64,000 nt of DNA from Desulfatitalea alkaliphila (lineage in GTDB: Bacteria; Desulfobacterota; Desulfobacteria; Desulfobacterales; Desulfosarcinaceae): the NCBI RefSeq assembly GCF_022968795.1, contig NZ_JALJRB010000006.1:171946-235945 (forward strand). Reading direction: 5' to 3'. The notes beneath the pieces were generated by a model that was given only the letters and a program-made list of their open reading frames with translations, searched no databases and was not told the origin of the DNA. This document shows positions 11,948 to 21,603 of the stretch, in pieces. The number at the start of each line of letters is the position of its first letter. Within the stretch, counting starts at the first letter, position 1. The position numbers and the translations under genes were made by a program.

Positions 11948-12861
11948 TCCCGGATGCAATAGAAGTTGCGCCGGGGCTTCACCGCATTCCGCTGCCGGTG
12001 GCGCTGCCGGGCTTTGCCGGGTTCATCTCCGCCTGGGCCTATACTGCGGGGCCAGTGCTGCTGGTGGACCCGGGGCCGTCGGCCACGGCCGACCACCTGC
12101 TGACGGTGTTGTCCCGCCTGGGCATCCGAAAACCCGATCTGATCTTGTTGACCCATATCCACATCGACCATGCCGGCGGCATCGGTGAACTGGCGCGGGC
12201 TTTTCCCCGCACCCCGGTGGTGTGTCATCCCAAGGCGGTCCGCCACTTGATCGAACCGGACCGCTTGTGGGAGGGATCCCTGGCCACCCTTGGAGATGTG
12301 GCGCGCCGTTATGGTCCCATTGCACCCGTCCCCGCCGCCCAAATTTTGGCGGCCGACACCCTGGCCGAGGCCCCTGTGCGGGCGGTGCCCACCCCGGGGC
12401 ATGCGGCGCACCAATACAGCTACCTTGTCGATGACCTGCTGTTTGCCGGCGAAGCCGGAGGGGTGTCCATCGCACTGGCCGAGGGCGGCCACTATCTGCG
12501 GCCGGCGACGCCGCCGCCGTTTCGCTTGGAGATTTGTCTGGAAAGTATCGATCGCCTCGTCGCTCTTCAACCGCAACGCATCTGCTACGGGCATGTGGGC
12601 ATGCGGGCGCAGGCCGTGCATTGGCTCAACGCCCACCGCGAGCAGCTACAGCGGTGGCACCGGTTGATCGCTGAAGGGTGCGGTCCCGGGCGCCCGGACG
12701 ACGCCCGGGCGCTGGAAGCGTGCGTGGACCACCTGCTGGCCCACGATCCGTTGCTCGCTTCATGGCCCCGATTGAATGCCGATGATCGCGAACGGGAGCG
12801 ATTTTTCCTGCGCAACAGTGTGAAAGGCTATTGGGACTACCAGGCGCCCAAGGCACATTGA
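11944..12861 (+). CDS. Metallo-beta-lactamase-fold hydrolase
   Basis: 305 aa starting at a GTG that overlaps the previous stop by four bases, implying translational coupling. The metal-binding motif HIHIDHAGG (HxHxDH) is at about residues 76-84. Further ligands are likely in TPGHAAHQ (about 141-148), the Asp-containing DDLLFAGEAGG, and CYGHVGM (about 216-222). Glyoxalase-II-like hydrolases share this arrangement; the substrate is unknown. A C-terminal helical extension (about 230-305) is rich in Arg/His. Confidence 0.87.
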   Translation: MIPDAIEVAPGLHRIPLPVALPGFAGFISAWAYTAGPVLLVDPGPSATADHLLTVLSRLGIRKPDLILLTHIHIDHAGGIGELARAFPRTPVVCHPKAVRHLIEPDRLWEGSLATLGDVARRYGPIAPVPAAQILAADTLAEAPVRAVPTPGHAAHQYSYLVDDLLFAGEAGGVSIALAEGGHYLRPATPPPFRLEICLESIDRLVALQPQRICYGHVGMRAQAVHWLNAHREQLQRWHRLIAEGCGPGRPDDARALEACVDHLLAHDPLLASWPRLNADDRERERFFLRNSVKGYWDYQAPKAH

Positions 12862-12897
12862 CACACCCGATCCCCATTGATCCAATGCCATTTCAGG

Positions 12898-12929
12898 CCA
12901 TGGCGCCGCACCGCCCGTGGTTGTTTTTT
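12898..12929 (+). terminator. Probable intrinsic terminator after the metallo-hydrolase gene
   Basis: Stem CCATGGCG pairing with CGCC(C)GTGG (one bulge, one G.T), followed by TTGTTTTTT. It sits between convergent genes and would end the pilT operon transcript. Confidence 0.5.
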
Positions 12930-12942
12930 ACGCGAGCCCGAA

Positions 12943-13710
12943 TTACGCCATGCTGTCGGCGATGATCTTCAAACCTTCCAATGTTAAATCGGGTGCCACC
13001 GCCTCGATGGTGGTGGCCACATCCTGCATCAGGGGGGCCAGCCCGCCTGTGGCGATCACTTTGGCCGGTTCCTGCAGTTCGGCGCGGATGCGGGTCACCA
13101 TGCCGTCCACCATGCCGGCATAACCGAAGATGATGCCCGACTGCAGGCTGCCGATGGTGTCCTTGCCGATGACCCTGGCGGGTCGCTTGAAGATCTCCAC
13201 CCGTGGCAGCTTGGACGCCTTGGCGAAGAGGGCTTCGGCGGCGATGCCGATGCCGGGGCTGATGGCGCCGCCGAGGTATTCCCCCTTGGCGGAGATCACA
13301 TCGAAGGTGGTGGCGGTGCCGAAGTCGATGACGATCAGGCTGCTGCGATGGCGCTGATAGGCCGCCACGCCGTTGACGATGCGGTCGGCCCCCACCTCGT
13401 TGGGGTTGCTGTAGAGAATGGGCATGCCGGGATAGGATTTGGCGTCGATCCAGTGGGGCGCGTGTCCCAAATACTTGCGGCTGAAACCATCCAGGATGGT
13501 GACCATGGGCGGCACCACCGAAGAGATGATGGTTTTGTGGATCTGGTTGAACCGAATGCCGCTATGGGCAAACAGGCCGGCCGCCAGCACGTTGAATTCG
13601 TCCTCGGTGGTGTTGTACTCGGTGCGCACCCGCCAGCTGGCCACCAGCCGATCGCTTTGAAACACGCCCATCACAATGTTGGTGTTGCCCACGTCGATAA
13701 CCAGCAACAT
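12943..13710 (-). CDS. coaX: Type III pantothenate kinase
   Basis: 255 aa; ATG at 13710 with GAGGAACC upstream. ASKHA-fold kinase phosphorylating pantothenate in the first step of CoA synthesis. Signature segments are the N-terminal LLVIDVGNTNIVMGVF, GADRIVNGVAAY, VIDFGTATTFDVIS, GGAISPGIGIAAEALF and the late VIATGGLAPLM. Length is normal for CoaX (about 255). It follows folP with a 41-base gap on the same strand, so probably one transcript with ftsH-folP. Confidence 0.96.
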   Translation of the reverse strand: MLLVIDVGNTNIVMGVFQSDRLVASWRVRTEYNTTEDEFNVLAAGLFAHSGIRFNQIHKTIISSVVPPMVTILDGFSRKYLGHAPHWIDAKSYPGMPILYSNPNEVGADRIVNGVAAYQRHRSSLIVIDFGTATTFDVISAKGEYLGGAISPGIGIAAEALFAKASKLPRVEIFKRPARVIGKDTIGSLQSGIIFGYAGMVDGMVTRIRAELQEPAKVIATGGLAPLMQDVATTIEAVAPDLTLEGLKIIADSMA

Positions 13711-13751
13711 AATTCAGGTTCCTCGTTGTTTCGGGTTCGGGGAAGGGGCGC

Positions 13752-14624
13752 TCAAGCCGCCGCCCGGCGCAATGCGTCCAGCATTCGCACATTGGCCCGC
13801 GTGTTGGCCACGTTGTGCACCCTGACGATGTGGGCCCCTTGCATCACGGCCATCGCAATGGCCGCTTGGGTGCCCGTCTCCACCTCCGGCCGGTCCGCCG
13901 CCGGCTCTTGACCCAGTGCGGCGGCCAGGGTTTTGCGGATGAACGCCTTGCGGGAAGGCCCCACCAGAAGGGGCGCCTTCAGATCGGCGAGCGATGCCAA
14001 CCGTCCGATCAGTTCCAGGTTGTGCGCCGCGGTCTTGCCGAATCCAATGCCCGGATCGATGATGATGTGTTGCGGATCGATACCGGCGGCGACGGCCCGG
14101 TCGATGGCGTCTTGCAAAAACCGGCGCACCTCGCCGATCAGATCGGTGTAGGTGGGATTGTTTTGCATGGTGCGGGGGGTCCCCTGCATGTGCATCACGA
14201 TAACAGGCACCTTGTGGCGCACGGCCACCGCGGCCATCTCCGGATCCATGGCCAAGGCGCCGATGTCGTTGATCATGGACGCGCCGGCGGCCAGAGCGGC
14301 ATCGGCCACTTCCGCTTTGGTGGTGTCGATGGAGATGGGCACGGGGACGCGCTCGGTCAAACGGCGGATGACCGGCACGACGCGCGCCGCTTCTTGGATC
14401 GCCGGCACATCTTCGGCATAGGGGCGGGTCGATTCGCCCCCGATGTCGAGGATGTCCGCGCCGTCTTTGACGAGCCGCAGGGCTTGGTTGACGGCTGCAT
14501 CCTCGTTGTAGAAGGCGCCGCCGTCGGAAAAGGAGTCGGGCGTCACATTGACAATGCCCATGATCGCCGTGCGATCACCGAGGGCCAGTTCGCGATGGTG
14601 CCAGCGCAGGGTGTGGTGGTGCAT
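13752..14624 (-). CDS. folP: Dihydropteroate synthase
   Basis: 290 aa. Condenses p-aminobenzoate with the pterin diphosphate in folate synthesis. Motifs: IMGIVNVTPDSFSDGG (N-terminal signature), ILDIGGESTRPYAE, SIDTTKAEVADAAL, INDIGAL, and the C-terminal GPSRKAFI. Start choice: ATG at 14624 preceded by GAGACAGG; a TTG at 14642 would overlap the ftsH stop by four bases (TTGA) and add six residues but has no ribosome site. Neighbours ftsH upstream and coaX downstream; the ftsH-folP arrangement is common in proteobacteria. Confidence 0.95.
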   Translation of the reverse strand: MHHHTLRWHHRELALGDRTAIMGIVNVTPDSFSDGGAFYNEDAAVNQALRLVKDGADILDIGGESTRPYAEDVPAIQEAARVVPVIRRLTERVPVPISIDTTKAEVADAALAAGASMINDIGALAMDPEMAAVAVRHKVPVIVMHMQGTPRTMQNNPTYTDLIGEVRRFLQDAIDRAVAAGIDPQHIIIDPGIGFGKTAAHNLELIGRLASLADLKAPLLVGPSRKAFIRKTLAAALGQEPAADRPEVETGTQAAIAMAVMQGAHIVRVHNVANTRANVRMLDALRRAAA

Positions 14625-14638
14625 CGAACCTGTCTCTG

Positions 14639-16621
14639 TCAAGAAGTTTCGGGGGGGCGCTCCTGCGGACGCTCCTTGGCGTCTTCCGAATCCCGCTCCC
14701 GGTCCTCCACCGGTTCTGTTTCCTCTGAGGGCGGTGGCGGCGGTGCGGCGGATGCACTTGCCGTTTTCGCACCATCGGCCGGGGTCTCATCACCCCTATC
14801 GCTTTCATCCTCCGGTGGATCCGGTAGATCCACATCCGGGTTGATGGAGCGGATCAGGTCGTCCAACTCCTTGCCCTGAACGGTTTCCTTTTCGAGGAGC
14901 AGGTCCGCCAGGGCGTGCAGGGTCTCCATGTGCGATTCAAGGATGGATTTGGCCTTGCGGTAGGCCTCCTTGATCAGCCGGGACACCTCGTTGTCGATGC
15001 GCTGGGCCGTGGCTTCGGAGTAGTCCCGATGCTGGGCGATTTCGCGGCCCAGGAAAACATGCTCTTCGCCCTTGGCGTAGGAGAGGGGGCCCAACTCATC
15101 GCTCATACCCCAACTGCGAACCATTTTCTGAGCCAGTTCGGTCGCCATCTTGATGTCGTTGGAAGCGCCGGTGCTCAACCGGCCGAACACCAGTTGCTCG
15201 GCCACGCGACCGCCGAAGGCCACGGCCAACTCACTCTCCAGTTGATCCTTGTATTTGAAATCACGCTCCTCGGGCAGAAACCAGGTCACCCCGGCCGCCC
15301 GGCCGCGGGGAATGATGGTGATCTTGTTCACCGCGTCGGTTTCCGGCAGCAACCGCGCAACCAGTGCGTGGCCCGCTTCGTGGTAGGCGGTGGTTTTGCG
15401 GTCCTCCTCCTTGATCACCTTGGACTTGCGCTCGAGGCCCATGTAGACCTTGTCCTTGGCGTCCTCGAAGTCCACCATCTCCACCTTCTCCTTGGAACGC
15501 TTGGCCGCCAGCAAGGCCGCCTCGTTGACCAGGTTCTCCAGGTCGGCACCCGAGAAGCCGGGGGTGCCCTTGGCCAGGGTCAGGGGCCGCACATCCGCGG
15601 CCACGGGTGTTTTTTTCATGTGGACGCTGAGGATTTTTTCCCGGCCGCGGATATCGGGCAGGCTGACCACCACCTGGCGGTCGAAGCGTCCCGGGCGCAA
15701 CAGCGCGGGGTCGAGCACATCGGGGCGGTTGGTGGCCGAGATGAGGATGACCCCTTCGTTGGATTCGAAGCCGTCCATTTCCACCAGCAGTTGATTCAGG
15801 GTTTGTTCCCGTTCGTCGTGCCCGCCGCCGAGGCCGGCGCCCCGATGGCGGCCCACCGCGTCGATTTCATCGATAAAGATGATGCAAGGCGCATTCTTTT
15901 TGCCTTGCAGGAAAAGATCGCGTACCCGTGAAGCGCCGACGCCGACGAACATTTCGACGAAATCCGAGCCGCTGATGCTGAAAAAGGGCACGCCCGCCTC
16001 ACCGGCAATGGCGCGGGCCAGAAGGGTCTTGCCCGTTCCCGGCGGTCCCATGAGCAACACCCCCTTGGGGATGCGGCCGCCCAGGCGGGTGAATTTTTTG
16101 GGGTCGCGCAGAAAATCCACCACTTCGCTCAACTCTTCCTTAGCCTCGTCTATGCCGGCCACGTCGGCGAAGGTCACTTTTTCCTGGTTCTCGGACATCA
16201 GGCGCGCGCGGCTTTTGCCGAAGGAGAGGGCCTTGCCGCCCCCGGCCTGCATCTGGCGCATGAAAAAGATCCAGACCCCGATGAGCACCAGCATGGGAAA
16301 CCAGGAGATCAGAATGTTGTACCAAGGAGAGTCGGAAGGCGGTTTGGCTTTGATGCGCACCTGCTTTTCCCGCAGGGTCTTCACCAGTTCGGGATCTTCG
16401 GGTGCGTAGACGCGATAGCGCCGGCCGCCCAGATCGGTGGCGCTCAGGTCTTGGCCTTGGATAATGACCTCTTCGATGCGATTATCATCCACCATGGAGA
16501 GAAATTCGGAGTATCCCAATTGGGACTCGACCATCTCCTGGGCGTTGAACATTTTGTAGAGCATGACCATCATCATGATGATCACGACCCACAACGCCAG
16601 ATTTTTGTAGAACGGGTTCAA
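14639..16621 (-). CDS. ftsH: ATP-dependent zinc metalloprotease FtsH
   Basis: 660 aa. Starts at TTG (16621) with a perfect AGGAGG upstream. Two membrane segments (about 7-24 and 103-122) flank a periplasmic domain; the AAA domain has Walker A GPPGTGKT (about 194-201), Walker [13 protein letters not shown] and the second region of homology; the protease motif is HEAGH (about 416-420). The last about 60 residues are an acidic, Pro-rich tail. FtsH degrades misfolded membrane proteins and regulators. A homologue this standard leaves little doubt; only the rare start codon is unusual. Confidence 0.97.
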   Translation of the reverse strand: MNPFYKNLALWVVIIMMMVMLYKMFNAQEMVESQLGYSEFLSMVDDNRIEEVIIQGQDLSATDLGGRRYRVYAPEDPELVKTLREKQVRIKAKPPSDSPWYNILISWFPMLVLIGVWIFFMRQMQAGGGKALSFGKSRARLMSENQEKVTFADVAGIDEAKEELSEVVDFLRDPKKFTRLGGRIPKGVLLMGPPGTGKTLLARAIAGEAGVPFFSISGSDFVEMFVGVGASRVRDLFLQGKKNAPCIIFIDEIDAVGRHRGAGLGGGHDEREQTLNQLLVEMDGFESNEGVILISATNRPDVLDPALLRPGRFDRQVVVSLPDIRGREKILSVHMKKTPVAADVRPLTLAKGTPGFSGADLENLVNEAALLAAKRSKEKVEMVDFEDAKDKVYMGLERKSKVIKEEDRKTTAYHEAGHALVARLLPETDAVNKITIIPRGRAAGVTWFLPEERDFKYKDQLESELAVAFGGRVAEQLVFGRLSTGASNDIKMATELAQKMVRSWGMSDELGPLSYAKGEEHVFLGREIAQHRDYSEATAQRIDNEVSRLIKEAYRKAKSILESHMETLHALADLLLEKETVQGKELDDLIRSINPDVDLPDPPEDESDRGDETPADGAKTASASAAPPPPPSEETEPVEDRERDSEDAKERPQERPPETS

Positions 16622-16669
16622 AAAGGGTACCTCCTGAGAATTGTAAACCGTGCGGATACGGCGATCCCT

Positions 16670-16698
16670 ACCATAATCCCCTTTGGTCTATTTCGCAA
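16670..16698 (-). promoter_or_regulatory. Candidate promoter for ftsH-folP-coaX
   Basis: Reverse strand TTGCGA (16698-16693), 17-base spacer, TATGGT (16675-16670), about 50 bases upstream of the ftsH TTG. Both hexamers deviate from consensus, so this is tentative. Confidence 0.35.
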
Positions 16699-16834
16699 CA
16701 TTTATACAAGTGTTTCAGGATGCTCGTGGCGGCGATGGGGTGTGTCCGGGTCGGTTTTTCATCGTCGCCGGTACAAACAGCGGCGGGATCCGGGGTCCGG
16801 ACGGAACAGGCGGGTGGCCGACAAGGATCGAAAT

Positions 16835-17088
16835 TTGGTTGTGCACCCTCCTTTGAAACGGCCTCCGCATGTTCTGCCGCCTATGCACCGGAATCGATCC
16901 GCGACACAGACCGCATCGCTTATCGCTGCTTCCTTCCGGACCTGACGAGGTTCGCAACCGTCTGTTGCGCGGCGTCCGGCCCAACGGTCGAACATGTTTT
17001 CGGCGTGATCCGAGGGAGGGGGTTCAGCCCCGCATAAAGCGGATTTCGGGTACAGGGCACCGCTGGCTCCCCGCCTAGCACAACCAAG
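16835..17088 (-). ncRNA. ffs: Signal recognition particle RNA, long bacterial type with Alu domain
   Basis: The reverse strand carries the near-invariant SRP core CAGGTCCGGAAGGAAGCAG at 16944-16926 (helix 8 tip, Ffh binding). About 140 bases upstream is GTGCTAGGCGGGGAG followed by GCGGTGCCCTGTACCC and an ATCCGCTTTATGCGGGGC block, which match the Alu-domain 5' part of the Bacillus-type scRNA as I remember it. The 3' end has GGAGGGTGCACAACC. The termini pair (TTGGTTGTGC with GCACAACCAA), closing helix 5/2 and setting the ends within a few bases; CCGCG..ACAGAC pairs with GTCTGT..CGCGG around the core. About 254 nt, versus about 114 for the 4.5S type. A strong promoter lies immediately upstream. 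Confidence 0.92.
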
Positions 17089-17094
17089 CTCGGG

Positions 17095-17123
17095 ATTATA
17101 GAGACCACGGTTGGCTTTTTCAA
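17095..17123 (-). promoter_or_regulatory. Sigma70 promoter of the SRP RNA
   Basis: Reverse strand TTGAAA (17123-17118), exactly 17 bases, then a perfect TATAAT (17100-17095). Transcription would start about seven bases downstream, at or near the paired 5' end of the SRP RNA (17088). Confidence 0.82.
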
Positions 17124-17241
17124 GGGTTAAAATGGAATTGACTTTGAATACCGCCTCCTCTAGTAACCCACCATGGAAGAGACGCCTTGGCCAAATGATC
17201 ACAGCAGGCCCACCCCGCGCGACCGGCCGGAGGAGTTTCTG

Positions 17242-18678
17242 GTGGCACGGGTGGCCCGCACCATCGCCCGCTACGCCATGGTGACGCCCGGCGAGCGGGT
17301 GCTGGTGGGCGTGTCCGGCGGCGCCGATTCCGTGGCCTTGCTGGACATCTTGAGCCGGCTGGCGGCCGCATTGGATATCACCCTGGTCGTGGCCCACCTG
17401 GATCATGGCCGGCGCCCCGCGGACGCGGCCGACGAGGCGGATCTGGTGCGGCGTCTGGCCACCTCTCGGGGATGGCCATGCCATGTGGAGACCCTGCCCC
17501 CTTTGCGGCGCCGCGGCTCTCTGGAGGCGCAACTGCGCCGGCGGCGCTACGCCTTTTTCCAGCGCACCGCCGCGGCGTGGGGATGCACCCGGATCGCCGT
17601 GGGGCATCATGCGGACGATAACGCCGAGACGGTGTTGCTCAATTTGATGCGGGGCAGCGGCATGGCCGGGCTGTCCGGTATCCCTCCGGTGCGGCAAGAG
17701 CGCATCGTGCGTCCGCTGATCGAGGTGGCCCGCGATGACCTGCGGTCCTACCTGCACCACCGGGGACTGCCCCACCTGGAAGACGCTTCCAACACCGACT
17801 TGCGATTCCAGCGCAACAAGGTGCGGCATCATTTGTTGCCGTTGCTGCAAAACATGTACAACCCCGATCTGAAGACCGCGCTGAACCGGTTGGCAAAGTT
17901 GTGCCGGCAGGAGGAGGCGTGGTTGGCAACCTTGCTGGCCCCAGTGATGCAAGAAGCCCTGATCGCGGTGGACGCAGATGCCCTGCTGCTGGATCCGGGT
18001 GCAATGGTGGCCCAGCCGCGTCCGGCGCAACGGCGGCTGCTGCGCATGGCACTGCGACAATGGCAGGGCCACCTGCGCCGGTTGAGTGTCGAGCACATCG
18101 ATGCGGTGGCGGACCTGCTGCCGGCGGAGCGTGTCGGCCGCGGGCTGGATTTGCCTTATAGAATACGCGTCCAACGCATGGCCGAGACCCTCAAGTTCGA
18201 AAAGGCCCCCCGGGGCCGCGGCCGTCCCCGACCGATGCCGTCCTCCTCCGATTATGCATACGTGATTCAAAGCTTGGGGGCACACCCCGTCACCTTGTTC
18301 GTGCCGGAAGGCGGCGGCGCCTTGCATCTGACCAAACGATCGATGACTTGTATAGATAGGATGCCGGCTTCGGATCGCCGTGAAGCGCTTTTTGATTTTT
18401 CAGGGGTCGTTTTTCCGCTGGTCGTACGCAATGCCGGACCGGGAGATCGACTGCGGCCCATGGGGTTGCAAGGCAGCCAAAAGATCAAAAAGTGTTTCCC
18501 GGCCCAAGGCGTGTCTGCCCGACAGCGTCGACAACAACCACTGGTTGTCGGCGGCAGCGGCGAGATCTTGTGGGTGGCGGGTGTGCGCCGCAGCAATGCA
18601 GCCCCCCTGACCGCCGCCACCCGGGAAGTTTTACAGATGAAGTGGCTGCCCGCCGGCGATCAGTCGAACTGCCGCTAA
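17242..18678 (+). CDS. tilS: tRNA(Ile)-lysidine synthetase
   Basis: About 478 aa. Modifies the wobble C of tRNA-Ile(CAU) to lysidine so that it reads AUA. PP-loop motif VGVSGGADSVALLDIL near the N terminus, then AHLDHGRRP, AVGHHADDNAETVLLNLMRGSG and DASNTDLRFQRNKVRH, the TilS core; a C-terminal TilS domain includes GDRLRPMGLQGSQKIKKCF. Start choice: GTG at 17242 sits six bases after GGAGGAG, whereas the ATG at 17173 (23 residues longer) has no ribosome site. Upstream promoter region is shared back-to-back with the SRP RNA. Confidence 0.94.
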   Translation: MARVARTIARYAMVTPGERVLVGVSGGADSVALLDILSRLAAALDITLVVAHLDHGRRPADAADEADLVRRLATSRGWPCHVETLPPLRRRGSLEAQLRRRRYAFFQRTAAAWGCTRIAVGHHADDNAETVLLNLMRGSGMAGLSGIPPVRQERIVRPLIEVARDDLRSYLHHRGLPHLEDASNTDLRFQRNKVRHHLLPLLQNMYNPDLKTALNRLAKLCRQEEAWLATLLAPVMQEALIAVDADALLLDPGAMVAQPRPAQRRLLRMALRQWQGHLRRLSVEHIDAVADLLPAERVGRGLDLPYRIRVQRMAETLKFEKAPRGRGRPRPMPSSSDYAYVIQSLGAHPVTLFVPEGGGALHLTKRSMTCIDRMPASDRREALFDFSGVVFPLVVRNAGPGDRLRPMGLQGSQKIKKCFPAQGVSARQRRQQPLVVGGSGEILWVAGVRRSNAAPLTAATREVLQMKWLPAGDQSNCR

Positions 18679-18788
18679 CGAAAGCCCTGCAATAGGAGGC
18701 GTTGCTCCTCGCGCCGTTGCCCGTCGACACCCACCGTTGGTTGCTTCGGCGCTTCCTGTCGGGATGAATTGCAATCCCCCGACAACGC

Positions 18789-18816
18789 TTGACATCCCTG
18801 CAAGTCGTCTTATTTT
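18789..18816 (+). promoter_or_regulatory. Candidate promoter for grpE-dnaK
   Basis: TTGACA (18789-18794), 16-base spacer, TATTTT (18811-18816), about 100 bases before grpE. No CIRCE operator (TTAGCACTC-N9-GAGTGCTAA) is visible between tilS and grpE, and no clear sigma32 -10 of the CCCCAT type. Confidence 0.5.
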
Positions 18817-18912
18817 TTGGTCACTTTTTAGTAAGGGTGAATTGCCTGAATAATCAGGTAAATAGGAATTGTTAAGGGGTTTGGTAGGGCAAATCCGGGA
18901 GCGTTGGAGGGT

Positions 18913-19545
18913 ATGAGCGAGAAAAAGCACACGGTCGAAATAACAGAAGATCAAGAAAACGTGAACCGCGAGGCAACCCCCGAAAAGGCCGAAGCCAAGG
19001 GGCCGGTGCCTTGCGAAGGTCAGGCCGAAAGCGTCGAACAAGTCGATTTGGAGACCCACTTGACAGCGGCCGAGGCACAGGCAAAAGATTATTATGACCG
19101 CTTGTTGCGTGTTTCCGCCGAATTCGAAAACTACAAAAAGCGGACCTCCCGGGAAATGCAAGAGGTGGTCAAATACGCTAACGAGAAATTGGCCAAGGAG
19201 ATCTTGACGGTGGTGGATAATCTGGAAAGGGCCATCGCTTCCGCGGCCGAACGCAGTCCTAAGGACGATCCGTTGTTGCAGGGCGTGCATTTGACCTTGG
19301 AAGAGATTCTCAAGACGCTGGCCCGGCACCATGTGAAGCCCATCGATTCTTTGGGGGAACCTTTCGACCCCACCTACCACCAAGCCATGATGCAGACGGA
19401 AACGACGCAACAACCGCCCAATACGGTGGTCGACGAGCTGCAAAAGGGCTACTTGATTCACGAACGGCTGTTGCGGCCGGCCCTTGTGACCGTATCCAAA
19501 CACCCGGCGGGTGATGAAACAAATGACGAAACGATAACGAAATGA
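18913..19545 (+). CDS. grpE: Nucleotide exchange factor GrpE
   Basis: 210 aa from the ATG at 18913, which follows TTGGAGGGT. Residues 1-55 are acidic and low complexity; a long coiled coil (about 55-110, [20 protein letters not shown]) is the GrpE dimer helix, then the beta-wing domain ending with [20 protein letters not shown], the GrpE signature. Promotes ADP release from DnaK. dnaK starts 40 bases downstream. HrcA, often upstream in such operons, is absent here. Confidence 0.96.
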   Translation: MSEKKHTVEITEDQENVNREATPEKAEAKGPVPCEGQAESVEQVDLETHLTAAEAQAKDYYDRLLRVSAEFENYKKRTSREMQEVVKYANEKLAKEILTVVDNLERAIASAAERSPKDDPLLQGVHLTLEEILKTLARHHVKPIDSLGEPFDPTYHQAMMQTETTQQPPNTVVDELQKGYLIHERLLRPALVTVSKHPAGDETNDETITK

Positions 19546-19585
19546 AGTCCAATTTCGATGGATGAATAGGCAAGGAGGAGAGCAA

Positions 19586-21517
19586 ATGAGTAAGATTATC
19601 GGCATTGATTTAGGAACCACCAACTCATGTGTCGCCATTATGGAGGGAAGTGAGTCAAAGGTGATCACCAATCCGGACGGGGGGCGGACCACCCCCTCGA
19701 TCGTGGCCATTTCCGAAAGCGGCGAACGGCTGGTCGGACAAATCGCCAAACGGCAGTCGATCACCAACCCGGAGAACACCGTCTTCGGCGTCAAGCGCCT
19801 GATCGGTCGCAAATTTGAATCGCCCGAGGTGCAGGCCGACGTCAAGGTGTTGCCATACAAGGTCGAGCGGGCCGGCAACGGCGATGTGCGCATCAATCTG
19901 CGCGGCAAGCAGTACAGCCCGGCCGAGATTTCCTCGTTTGTGCTCTCCTATATCAAGAAGTACGCGGAAGATTATCTCGGAGAAAAGGTCACCGATGCGG
20001 TGATCACGGTGCCCGCCTATTTCAACGACAGCCAACGCCAAGAGACCAAGGATGCGGGCAAGATCGCCGGATTGAACGTTTTGCGGATCATCAACGAACC
20101 CACGGCCGCCTCTCTGGCCTATGGTTTGGACAAACGGCGCGAGGAAAAGATCGCCGTGTTCGACCTGGGCGGTGGTACCTTCGATATCTCTATCCTGGAA
20201 ATCGGCGAAGGGGTGTTCGAGGTCAAATCCACCCATGGCGACACCCACCTGGGCGGGGAGGATTTCGACCTGCGCATCATCGATTATCTGGCCAATGAGT
20301 TCAAAAAGGACCAGGGCATCGATCTGCGCAGCGACAAGATGGCGTTGCAGCGGTTGAAAGAGGCGGCCGAGAAGGCCAAGATGGAACTTTCCACCTCCAT
20401 GGAGACCGATGTCAACCTGCCCTTCATTACCGCCGACGCCACTGGGCCGAAGCATTTGAACATGAAGATCAGCCGCGCCAAGCTCGAGTCTTTGGTGGCC
20501 GATCTGTTGGACAAGCTCGAAGGTCCGTGCCGCATGGCCTTGAAGGATGCCGGTCTCAAGGCCTCGGAGGTCAATGAGGTGATTCTGGTGGGCGGCATGA
20601 CCCGCATGCCCGCCGTGCAAGAGCGTGTGCGCAAGTTTTTCGGCCGGGAGCCCAACCGCAGCGTCAACCCCGACGAGGTGGTGGCGCTGGGCGCGGCCAT
20701 TCAGGGCGGCGTGCTCAAAGGGGATGTCAAGGATGTCTTGCTGCTGGATGTGACCCCCTTGTCCCTGGGCATCGAGACCCTGGGGGGCGTGATGACGCGC
20801 CTCATCGAGAAAAACACCACCATACCCACCCGCAAGAGCCAGACCTTTTCCACGGCCGCCGACAATCAGCCGGCAGTGTCCATCCACGTGTTGCAGGGTG
20901 AGCGGGAGATGGCCCACAACAACAAGACTTTGGGCCGCTTCGAACTGGTGGGCATCCCGCCGGCGCCGCGGGGCGTACCCCAGATCGAGGTGACCTTCGA
21001 CATCGATGCCAACGGCATTGTGAATGTGTCGGCCAAGGACCTGGCCACCAACAAAGAGCAGTCCATCAAGATCACCGCCTCCAGCGGCATGAGCAAGGAG
21101 GATATCGAGCAGGCGATCAAGGATGCCGAGCTGCATGCCGAGGAGGACAAGAAGAAGAAGGAGCTGGTTGAAGCCCGCAACCATGCCGACGGCTTGATCT
21201 ACTCCACCGAAAAATCCCTCAAGGACCTGGGGGAAAAGGTGGATGCCGACACCCGCGCCAATGTGGAAGCGGCCGTGGCCGATTTGAAGAAGGCCATGGA
21301 GACGGAAAATGTCGACGACATTCGCGCCAAGAGCGAAGCTTTGACCCAGACCTCCCACAAGTTGGCGGAGGCCATCTACCAGCAAAGCGCCCAGAACGAA
21401 CAAGCCCAGGCGGGCGCCGATGAGGCGCAAGGCGAATCGGCCGCCGGTGGTGGCGCTCAGCAGGACGACGATGTGGTGGATGCCGACTTCGAGGAAGTCA
21501 AAGACGACAAAAAGTAG
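19586..21517 (+). CDS. dnaK: Molecular chaperone DnaK (Hsp70)
   Basis: 643 aa; ATG at 19586 with AAGGAGG upstream (a frame start at 19562 is less likely). ATPase domain signatures: [36 protein letters not shown] and [17 protein letters not shown]. Linker [19 protein letters not shown] leads into the substrate-binding domain; the C-terminal lid ends with an Ala/Gly/Gln-rich stretch and [17 protein letters not shown], the typical EEVD-like acidic tail. dnaJ is not downstream here. An intrinsic terminator follows at once. Confidence 0.98.
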   Translation: MSKIIGIDLGTTNSCVAIMEGSESKVITNPDGGRTTPSIVAISESGERLVGQIAKRQSITNPENTVFGVKRLIGRKFESPEVQADVKVLPYKVERAGNGDVRINLRGKQYSPAEISSFVLSYIKKYAEDYLGEKVTDAVITVPAYFNDSQRQETKDAGKIAGLNVLRIINEPTAASLAYGLDKRREEKIAVFDLGGGTFDISILEIGEGVFEVKSTHGDTHLGGEDFDLRIIDYLANEFKKDQGIDLRSDKMALQRLKEAAEKAKMELSTSMETDVNLPFITADATGPKHLNMKISRAKLESLVADLLDKLEGPCRMALKDAGLKASEVNEVILVGGMTRMPAVQERVRKFFGREPNRSVNPDEVVALGAAIQGGVLKGDVKDVLLLDVTPLSLGIETLGGVMTRLIEKNTTIPTRKSQTFSTAADNQPAVSIHVLQGEREMAHNNKTLGRFELVGIPPAPRGVPQIEVTFDIDANGIVNVSAKDLATNKEQSIKITASSGMSKEDIEQAIKDAELHAEEDKKKKELVEARNHADGLIYSTEKSLKDLGEKVDADTRANVEAAVADLKKAMETENVDDIRAKSEALTQTSHKLAEAIYQQSAQNEQAQAGADEAQGESAAGGGAQQDDDVVDADFEEVKDDKK

Positions 21518-21546
21518 CCGGCGACAACGGTCGCCGTTCCGACATA

Positions 21547-21580
21547 AAACCCGCCGCGGCTTTGCCGTGGCGGGTTTTTT
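21547..21580 (+). terminator. Intrinsic terminator of grpE-dnaK
   Basis: AACCCGCCGCGGC paired with GCCGTGGCGGGTT (one G.T) around a TTT loop, followed by a T run. It lies 30 bases after the dnaK stop. Confidence 0.9.
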
Positions 21581-21603
21581 CGTGTGGGCCGATACCTTTG
21601 CCG

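Noticed and set aside
16759..18327. 522-codon minus-strand open frame opposite tilS and the SRP RNA
   Set aside because: It runs through the SRP RNA gene and the antisense of tilS; the residue content (His/Gln/Arg-rich) is typical of a mirror frame.
18679..18912. CIRCE operator upstream of grpE
   Set aside because: The TTAGCACTC/GAGTGCTAA palindrome is absent; only a TTGACA/TATTTT promoter-like pair is visible.
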